Under the pieces are notes generated by a model. It ran no database searches. It was not told the origin of the DNA and saw nothing but the letters and a program-made list of their open reading frames with translations. Below, piece after piece: positions 21,569 through 28,326 of a DNA stretch of 28,326 bases; position 1 is the first letter of the stretch; each line of letters starts with the position of its first letter. This stretch comes from Glomus cerebriforme (Eukaryota > Glomeromycota > Glomeromycetes > Glomerales > Glomeraceae), in the NCBI GenBank assembly GCA_003550305.1, contig QKYT01000156.1, positions 114,299 to 142,624 on the forward strand, in the 5' to 3' direction. The position numbers and the translations under genes are program-made.

Positions 21569-21811
21569 TAGGAATACATAATTTGATTTGACATTTGACA
21601 TTTGATTTGAATTTGATTTGAATTTGCAAATTCAAATCAGTTTTTTTTGATTTGATTTGAATTTGATTTGATTTGATTTGAAAATTCTTTAATTTAATTG
21701 GTCAATTCGACAAATATTTGATATTTGATTTGAATTTGATTCGAACCTGATTTGATTTGACAAATTCAAATTGGTTTCATATTTGATTTGATTCGAGTTT
21801 AAGGAACCCTA
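21569..21811. mobile_element. hAT-type MITE (243 bp) filled with GATTTG repeats, perfect 8 bp target duplication
   Basis: Flanked by identical 8 bp copies ACTATAAC at 21561-21568 and 21812-21819. The ends are TAGGAATAC on the left and the complement of TAGGGTTCC on the right. The interior consists of TTTGATTTGAATTTGATTTG-type arrays in opposite orientations around a central CAAATTCAAATC. End sequence and internal design match the MITE at 14368-14779, with TTTGA here where that one has TTCGA. Non-coding. Confidence 0.8.
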
Positions 21812-21849
21812 ACTATAACATTATTATTAAAGTAAGAAATAGAAATAAA

Positions 21850-22420
21850 AATCTCATTTATGCCATATCTGCAGTAATATTTCTAATATATTAGTTCTTT
21901 AATCAAGATCTTCTATTTTGGATAGAAATAAATTGACTGCCCAATTAATTATTTTCCATACTTTGTCATATAGAGGTAGAATATTATTCTCTATTATTAA
22001 ATAAATTACGAACGCCTCACAAAAAGTATCAAATGATTCTTGTAATAAAAGAGCTTCAACCTTGGCTATTAAATTTGATATAGTAAAAAAAAATATTAAT
22101 AAAAATATACTGATATAATATAAAATTTTTAATGATTTACTGTAAATATAAATTTTCCATACTGCTTTTTTAGGAGAGGATCAGAAATAACATAATTTAG
22201 TTTTTGAAGTTTTGAAACCCCTCTCTCTTCTGTTATTATCTATTTTAGGAAATTTAAAATTATAATATAATTTTGGCTAGAATTAAATATATTATTAATT
22301 ACTAAAAATGAAAGGTCATTCTGATCTGACCCCTTAGAAAATGATATCATTTCTAACCCTTTCCTTAAATGCTACTATTTTTTATATTCACATTCTCTTC
22401 ATGTTTAGGAAAAAGATAAA
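21850..22420 (-). pseudogene. Unrecognised decayed gene, minus strand, probably spliced
   Basis: Upstream part (about 22350-22140): MISFSKGSDQNDLSFLVINN, a stop, then ERGVSKLQKLNYVISDPLLK and KQYGKFIFT. This is followed by a probable intron (GTAAATCATT at about 22140 to TTTAATAG near 22062) and a strongly protein-like second part: AKVEALLLQESFDTFCEAFV, IYLIIENNILPLYDKVWKII, NWAVNLFLSKIEDLD. The phase across the intron does not fit perfectly, so either a base change or another splice site is involved. No family recognised. It ends close to the MITE at 21569-21811. Confidence 0.4.
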
Positions 22421-22570
22421 AGAAATATGCAAGATATTTTTACATTAAAATTTTGTGTTCATTAGTAAAAACATGCTGAATGTACATTAAAGATCTCAAT
22501 ATTTATAAGAGCATTGGAGATAATGCATATACCTTTTTTTGCTTAATTATATAATGATCTGACACATATA

Positions 22571-23100
22571 CACTGGTCAAAAACTGATCTATCTTACAGA
22601 TATCTTATAAATATCAGGTACCCAAAATGCAGAAAATCTGCTATACATCGGGTACCCAATATGTATACTATAGAATTAAAAAATACAATTTATTAATTAT
22701 CTCGCTATCCAGTAATCATAAAAAGATGAAATATAGCTCATTCGATTTACCTCACTGAGACGTATCAAATAGTACTAATTTCGCATTTCTAGGTGTGATA
22801 GATGCTGAAATATTCAATAAATCATAAAAAAATAAACAAAAAATGCAATATCTCAATATCTATCGCACCTAGAAATGCAAAATTAGTACCTTCGATACAT
22901 CTCAGTGAGTCGAATCGAATGAGCTATATTTCATCTTTTTATGATCACTGGATAGCAAGATAATTAATAAATTGTATTTTTTAATTCTATAGTATACATA
23001 TTGGGTACCCGATGTATAGCAGATTTTCTGCATTTTGGATACCTGATATTTATAAGATATCTGTAAGATATCTGTAAGATAGATTAGTTTTTGACCAGTG
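22571..23100. mobile_element. 530 bp foldback element with ~250 bp inverted arms
   Basis: The left arm starts CACTGGTCAAAAACTGATCT and the right arm is its near-exact complement ending GACCAGTG at 23100. The arms pair for about 250 bp each, leaving only a short A-rich loop near 22820-22845. Differences between arms are few: mainly transitions, many at CpG (for example cgtatcaaa against tgtatcgaa), plus an extra 11 bp tandem copy of gatatctgtaa in the right arm. Both sides are flanked by ATATA, a possible 5 bp target duplication, though a TA duplication is hard to exclude in such AT-rich DNA. No coding capacity. Superfamily unassigned; mariner-derived is one possibility. Confidence 0.75.
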
Positions 23101-23455
23101 ATATAGATATTATTCTACTCAAAATATAATAGAAATATTCTGTCTTTCTGAAATAAATATACATATTAGTAAATATTATTCTACTAAAAATTATTTGGCT
23201 AAATGTTGTAAGGAAAAAAATTCAAAATATTTTTTGGGATTGATTTCTTATATATAAAAATTAATTTGTTACACAAATAGTCACAGAGTTACAGATGATT
23301 TATGGTGTATTATTATTACATCATATACACTTTAATGAGAATTAAAAACATGCTAATTTATGTTATATACACTTACATGTATTGTAATAGAACAAATATG
23401 ACAAATTTTTTTATTAATAATATTTAAGATCTTGATTAAGAACTAATCTGAAAAA
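23101..23455. other. AT-rich spacer, nothing recognised
   Basis: Low-complexity AT sequence between the foldback element and the next pseudogene. No open frame, repeat or RNA gene I can support. Confidence 0.5.
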
Positions 23456-23940
23456 TTTGTTATGCAAACTTATAATTATCATCCAAATCTGTGAAATTCA
23501 TAATAAAAAGATCCTCTTTTTAGAAAACATATGTGAATTTTAACATTGGTGAATCACATATACATTCTATTTCTAATGCTTTACCTCTATATTTTTTACA
23601 TTCTGAAATTTTGATGATATTTATAAAGTTGTATTTTTTATTATTAAGGTAATATTCAGGATTCTGTAGCCATTTTAACATGTCAATCCAATATGTATCT
23701 CCATAAACTATATAATCTTATTGATATAATAATTTTGTAATAAGTATATTTACTATATTTCCCAATTGTATCCACAACTGTTATTTCTTCTCTTCTGCCC
23801 AAGCATGAGGAACAATACCTAAAAACTTCTTATTAGGAATGACATTATTTCTTACCATCTTCCAAATCTGTTTTGCCAAAGATTCAGGTCTTTTCTTGTA
23901 ATTCCTATAAGCTCACTGAATAACTGTCATATAAAAATTT
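23456..23940 (-). pseudogene. Decayed gene with IQ-like motif, copy 1
   Basis: A single minus-strand frame of about 160 codons with four stops and no frameshift. It begins MTVIQ-stop-AYRNYKKRPE, SLAKQIWKMVRNNVIPNKKF, LGIVPHAWAEEKK. It continues LWIQLGNIVNILITKLLYQ, GDTYWIDMLKWLQNPEYYLN, FINIIKISECKKYRGKALEI, CICDSPMLKFTYVF and ends FTDLDDNYKFA-TAA. The IQxAYRNYxKRP part is a calmodulin-type IQ motif in form and is shared with the gene at 26513-27305. The first stop is TGA where the relative has an Arg codon, consistent with CGA to TGA. Function unknown. Confidence 0.5.
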
Positions 23941-24605
23941 TTAAAGCCATAATTATAGTAATATTAGAAATCAAAAATTCTCAAGATTACTTTATTGATC
24001 TTTCTAAACTCCTCAAAAAATATTTTGTTATAGATTAGAGAATCTAATTCAGAATAGACAAATTACAATTTTTATCCTATCTGTATAAACCTACAGGCGG
24101 TATATTACAATATTACACTAGATGATCACTGCCTTAATTGAATTGCAAAAAAAAGTAAATATAGTTAAAATCGTTAATATTCAGTCAAAAGATATTAAAT
24201 CTATTTTCTTTTTTACATTTTTTTGTATAGAAGACTATTAGGGCCATGACATATATTACCTAATATTAATTTCAACCCTCCCTAGGTAAGATTTTTTCAA
24301 CCAATAATATTTAAATATATATATAGTATTAATTTTGACCAATAAAAATGCATAATTTTATGTCATGTAAGATTTTGTTTTACTCCCACTCCCTAAAATA
24401 TTATCTAATAAATGTCACACCTCTAATACTTATCAATATTAATAAAGCTAGGTGCATATTACATGTATGCAATAGGTTTCAGTGGTAATAGAGGAGGAGT
24501 TAATAAATATGACTTATTAATCAAACTAGGTATAAAGCTCTTAGTTTTCATAGACTTGGTTGGCATGATATTTGTAAGTTTAGTAGACCTACTAGGCATT
24601 ATATA
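23941..24605. other. AT-rich intergenic, nothing recognised
   Basis: No protein-like frame, repeat pair or RNA gene I can support between the copy 1 pseudogene and the long-arm element. Short fragments upstream of 23940 could be the decayed N-terminus of the IQ-like gene, but no motif confirms this. Confidence 0.45.
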
Positions 24606-26272
24606 TAGTGGCACTCAAAAGGTTTGTATCACCTGAAAGAAAAAATAAAATCATAATATTACATGATCTAAAGCTCATTGGCATCTAAATAAAGAAATCT
24701 AAAAATAGAATACTAGAATTACCTAAATGTATAAATTTATTTTAAATTGATTAGTTAATTTTTGAATCACATAATATTAAGTCACAAACTACCGATGCAT
24801 TTCTTTTGATTGCTTAAAAATTTTTTAAAAAATTAAAAATTTTTATAAGAATTAGCAATATGACTTATGATAAATTAAGTAATAAATTAAGCATTTTATA
24901 GCTTAAATTAATATTTAAACTTAAAAAAAATTAGTAATTTTAGTAATTTATTAATTGACTTATTTAAGCAAAAATATTCAAAATTACTAAGTAACATAGT
25001 AAATTAGTATGACTTTTATTGTATATAAAGTTTTGGGAAGAGTTTTTATAATAAAATCATTCATAAATTTAAATTCTTCCAATCAAGAAGATTAATTCAA
25101 GCCAAATTTTGTGCAAATCGGGCTATAGTTGTTTCTGAAATTCAATTGGCAAATCTGAAATCTGAAATTCCGTAATCATAATTAATTACGTAATTCTGTA
25201 ATTAATTACGTTTTGTATAACAATGCGAAATTGATATTTTCTTACGATCTAGTGATCCGATTTTATTGATTTTACTACCATTAAATTTGTCTCATTGAGA
25301 CGAATCTAATGGTATATATTTCATTTCTCTAGCTTCGATATTGACGAAGTTAAAATACTATAAACATTTAAAGATTATTGAAGTCAGAGCAAGTTCTAAT
25401 GATTAGATTTAAATGAATTTACTACCATTCGATTTGTCATGATAAGACGATTCTAATGGCAGTAAGATCATATTTTTAGCATTAATATTGACAAAGTTAT
25501 GATACTATAAATATTTAACAATTATTGATATCGGAATACGATCTAGTGATTGAAATTAAATGATTTCAATATATTAGAATCGTCATACTGAGACGAATCA
25601 AATGGTGGTAAGATCATCCAAAACGGATCACTAGATGCTAAGTTATTATTTATTAAATTTTCTAAATATAATTCGGCCAAAATTAAGGTTAATTCTGGCC
25701 AAATATTTTCGTAATACGAAATTAATTACGGAATTCGGAATTTTTTTGATAAATTACTTAATAATTACAGAATTACATAATTACAGATTTCTGTAATACT
25801 AAAATAATTTCAGCTACAACTATAAATCGGGCCAGTAAATCAGGAGGAATTAAGTGGTAAAGTTGGTCAATAATTTTTGATTTACATATAGAAACTCTTC
25901 CCAAAACTTTGTATGCAATAAAGTCATATTAATTTACTATGTTACTTAGTAATTTTGAGTATTTTTACTTAAATAAGTCAATTAATAAATTACTAAAATT
26001 ACTGATTTTTTTTTAAGTTTAAATATTAATTTAAGCTATAAAATGCTTAATTTGTTATTTAATTTATCATAAGTTATATTGCTAATTCTTATAAAAATTT
26101 TCAAGTGATCAAAAAAAATGTATTGGTAGTTTGTGACTTAATGTCATGTGATTTAAAAAGTAACTAATCAATTTAAAATAAATTTATATATTTAGGTAAC
26201 TTTAGTATTCTATTTTTAAATTTCTTTATTCATTTTTTCTTTCAGGTAATGCAAAACTTTTGAGCGCTACTG
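24606..26272. mobile_element. 1667 bp long-inverted-arm element, probably non-autonomous mariner-like
   Basis: The ends are TAGTGGCACTCAAAAGG (left) and the complement of CAGTAGCGCTCAAAAGTT (right), each next to a TA (24604-24605 and 26273-26274). Inverted arms of about 440 bp are recognisable throughout: caaag-tttt-gggaagag near 25030 against ctcttcccaaaactttg near 25895, and CACCTGAAAG near 24630 against CTTTCAGGTAA near 26240. Weaker inverted similarity continues inward to the GTAATTAATTACG blocks near 25190 and 25715. The ~830 bp centre carries the palindromic tandem repeats listed separately. No coding capacity. The mariner assignment rests on TA flanks and CAGTGGC-like ends. Confidence 0.7.
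25245..25640. repeat. ~146 bp tandem repeats, each containing a 35 bp near-palindrome
   Basis: Three copies of a near-palindrome begin at 25278, 25425 and 25570 (steps 147 and 145 bp). The first, 25278-25312, pairs CCATTAAATTTGTCTCA with TGAGACGAATCTAATGG around one base; only two of 17 positions fail, both C/T-type differences. Shared flanks include acgatctagtgat before and gatcat, atattgac-aagtta, actataaa-atttaa after. This is a short satellite inside a transposon centre. Confidence 0.65.
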
Positions 26273-26512
26273 TATTTGCATTTTATCAGACATTTACTAT
26301 TTGATGATTTATGTTAGTACAACCAGTTACTATGCATAATAAAAGTTTAATAAAGGCTAAGCCTGATAAAATAATTACTCAGTACTACATGACCTCATAA
26401 CTGCAGCACTATTGTGCCTTACATGTATTTACATAAGAATATAATCAGTAAAATTTGCTAAGCTACATTTAGCAAATTTTACTAATCATATTGCTTATTG
26501 CAAATACAACAG

Positions 26513-27305
26513 TTACTCAGCACTTTGTGCTGAGTAACTATTAAGTATTTTATTTTTTGCTATGACTAATCTATCAGATAATTGGCATCTCTTATACTTT
26601 GAATAACTTATATAATCATAAAATTGATCTTGTGAAATATGATAAGATCTATACCATCCATTAATAGAATACCATATATCCAAGTTTACAGTGCAATGAA
26701 TTTCTTTACCAGGCATATTAAGAACCTTTTTTTTCTTAGAAGTGTTATCATTTCTAACCACTTTTCAAATTTGTTTTGCTAATGAAACAGGCCTTTTCCT
26801 GTAATTTCTATAAGCTCTTTGGATAAGCCAAGTACTTCTATTCTCAGTTTTAGCTTTAGAGCATTTGTTATTTAAATAAAGTTTCATCAAGTCTTTAGAT
26901 TTAATTTCATAGCCATATTTGCACCATTTACTGAAATATGTTTTTCTTAGTTTTATATTAGTGATCTTTACCAATTTCCAGCAGTCAAAGCAAATAGCCA
27001 TTTGACTTTTATGGGTTCTGGGTCTATAGTATCTATTATTTGTCACCTTACCTTCACCAAATCCTACATAAAGACAGTACATATGATAAACACTCCAATA
27101 TTTCTCAGCTAACAGTATTTGCACAGTACCTCTTACTCAAACAGCCTATCTGTGAAGTTTCACATGATCTAATAATTGATAAATAATCATATAGTTTTTC
27201 TGTTTTGATTATTTTTTCAAGGTCAGTACCATATCCGTAATTTCTCATGTATGTGCTAACATATTTCATATCATGTCCAGGACGAAGATTGATAGGTTTA
27301 GACAC
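26513..27305 (-). pseudogene. Decayed gene with IQ-like motif, copy 2
   Basis: The N-terminal part (27305-27110) reads MSKPINLRPGHDMKYVSTYM, RNYGYGTDLEKIIKTEKLYD, YLSIIRSCETSQIGC. A frame change near 27120 leads to LLAEKYWSVYHMYCLYVGFG, NRYYRPRTHKSQMAICFDCW, KLVKITNIKLRKTYFSKWCK and IQRAYRNYRKRPVSLAKQI. A TGA at 26762-26764, where copy 1 has TGG, is followed in the same frame by KVVRNDNTSKKKKVLNMPGK, EIHCTVNLDIWYSINGWYRS and YISYSKYKRCQLSDRLVIAK to the stop at 26513. About 260 codons. The CFDCW pair and other Cys/His could bind metal in intact relatives. The IQ motif aligns with copy 1 at 23940. I recall many such proteins in Rhizophagus, without a known role. Confidence 0.55.
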
Positions 27306-27388
27306 AGTTTTATTAAAAATCTCATAATGATACTAACAGTTTCTCCAGGCATATTTATTATAAAGTTAGTGATATATACTGATTTATA

Positions 27389-28326
27389 GTGTTTTTAGTG
27401 AATTTTAGCAATTTATTAATTTATAGTGATCCTTTATCAACTTATACTAGAGAATATTATAATTCATTTTTTGCGAAATATGTATATGTAATAATATTTC
27501 CATTAAAATCAATAAATATTTTTCCGGGGACAACTCTCCCTGCTGATCCCTATGCCCATTTCTCTGAAGAAGTTTTGGAAAGAAAAGTTGCGCTTTTTGG
27601 CTATTTTGTCCTAAGAAAGCGGTCTTTTAGTCATAGGAAAAGTTGCTCTACGACGTTGGATTTAACTAAAAAGGTTTAGAAAGTTTGTTATTTAGTGTTT
27701 AGCTCACCAAGTTTTTCTGCAAGTCAGGTCAACATAATTTTCAGTTATCTACGTTCTTCTCAAAAGTTGATACCCAAGCAGTCATTTGATATTCTAAGAT
27801 ACGTTCTACGTACACAAGACGGATGGGTTGGACTTGTGGCTGCTCCTGGTGGACCCTGGAGCAGGCCTAGCATGGAGTTTCTTTGGAAGTGTAGTGGTTT
27901 TTCACTGAGTTGTCATATGGGCTTGGCTCAGCAGGGAGAGGCTTTTCTGGCGTATAAGTTTGGTGATTATTTCATTTAATCTAATTTTATTTTCATTTTC
28001 TGTTGGTGGAAAGGTGGAAGGCATCAAGATTTTTAGGCTCGTGAAGATAAATACTGAACTGACGTTGGTACATAAACATATACCGCTATATCATGTCTGC
28101 TTCTCCTTGGCTGCGGATTTGGAAGAACTACTGTGGAGTGGTGTCCTCTGGCGGGGATAGGGGTACTGGAAATTTTGATTGACAGTCGATCATCTGTTAA
28201 TGATTGGTTCTCTTGTTGTAACACATTCCTAGGTTTTGTTTCACAGATGGTGATCCCTATTTTTGCCCCTTAAGGTGACGTCATTGTAGTTGAATAGAAA
28301 ATTTAATAAAAAGAATAAAATAGTGC
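27389..28326 (+). other. GC-richer block with long plus-strand frame, unknown repeat or pseudogene
   Basis: From about 27520 the base composition rises to near 40-50% GC, unlike all other non-genic parts of the window. A plus-strand frame runs 27389-27979 with a single TAG at 27677-27679, reading SEEVLERKVALFGYFVLRKR, ILRYVLRTQDGWVGLVAAPG, KCSGFSLSCHMGLAQQGEAF. The same frame goes on with more stops to IPIFAP near 28270 and an A-rich tail (28295-28320). A hairpin CTGCTCC/GGAGCAG with an 11 nt loop lies at 27840-27864. The pattern (coding-like, A-rich 3' end) could be the end of a retroposon or an mRNA-derived copy; I do not recognise it, and the window edge cuts it off. Confidence 0.35.

Noticed and set aside
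28033..28224. 63-codon minus-strand frame in the right-hand GC-rich block
   Set aside because: Overlaps the longer plus-strand coding-like frame; arises from higher GC and fewer stops.
1..28326. tRNA and rRNA genes
   Set aside because: No cloverleaf with A and B box spacing, and no rRNA-like conserved stretch, was found by eye; a tRNAscan/cmscan run would be decisive.

Overview
The window looks like nuclear DNA of an arbuscular mycorrhizal fungus of the Rhizophagus irregularis type (Glomeromycotina). The reasons are the extreme AT richness, short GT-AG introns, two ordinary fungal housekeeping genes with many small exons, and a long tract of decayed transposons whose protein families I recognise from that group. 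The assignment is inference from family recollection and composition, not from a search.

Region 1 (1-4500) is ordinary gene space. NDUFA5, a mitochondrial complex I subunit (minus strand, 3 exons), and HMG-CoA synthase (plus strand, 11 exons) lie head to head around a shared ~640 bp upstream region. Both are intact: every splice junction keeps the reading frame and the catalytic residues of HMG-CoA synthase are present.

Region 2 (about 4500-15715) is mostly one dead minus-strand gag-protease polyprotein of a retrotransposon. Three DNA transposons have broken it. They are a 1712 bp hAT element (7121-8832), a 3353 bp DD34E mariner/IS630 element (10628-13980) and a 412 bp hAT-type MITE (14368-14779). 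Each has recognisable terminal inverted repeats and a target duplication, and removing each one rejoins the host reading frame. The mariner element is the most interesting object in the window. Convergent to its 341-codon transposase gene it carries a second spliced gene of about 504 codons, with a Cys-rich N-terminus and a SAM-like C-terminus.

Region 3 (about 15960-22420) holds a Polinton/Maverick-like relic on the plus strand: retroviral-type integrase, a nuclease-like fragment and an A32-type packaging ATPase. It is followed by several decayed minus-strand genes I cannot name, one of them next to a young 243 bp MITE with a perfect 8 bp target duplication.

Region 4 (about 22500-28326) has a 530 bp near-perfect foldback element, a 1667 bp element with long inverted arms and a ~146 bp periodic core, and two decayed copies of a gene with an IQ-like motif. 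It ends in a distinctly GC-richer block of unknown nature. Across regions 2-4 most of the damage is premature stops and Cys losses explained by C-to-T or G-to-A changes, which suggests cytosine deamination (methylation-linked or RIP-like) as the main decay process.
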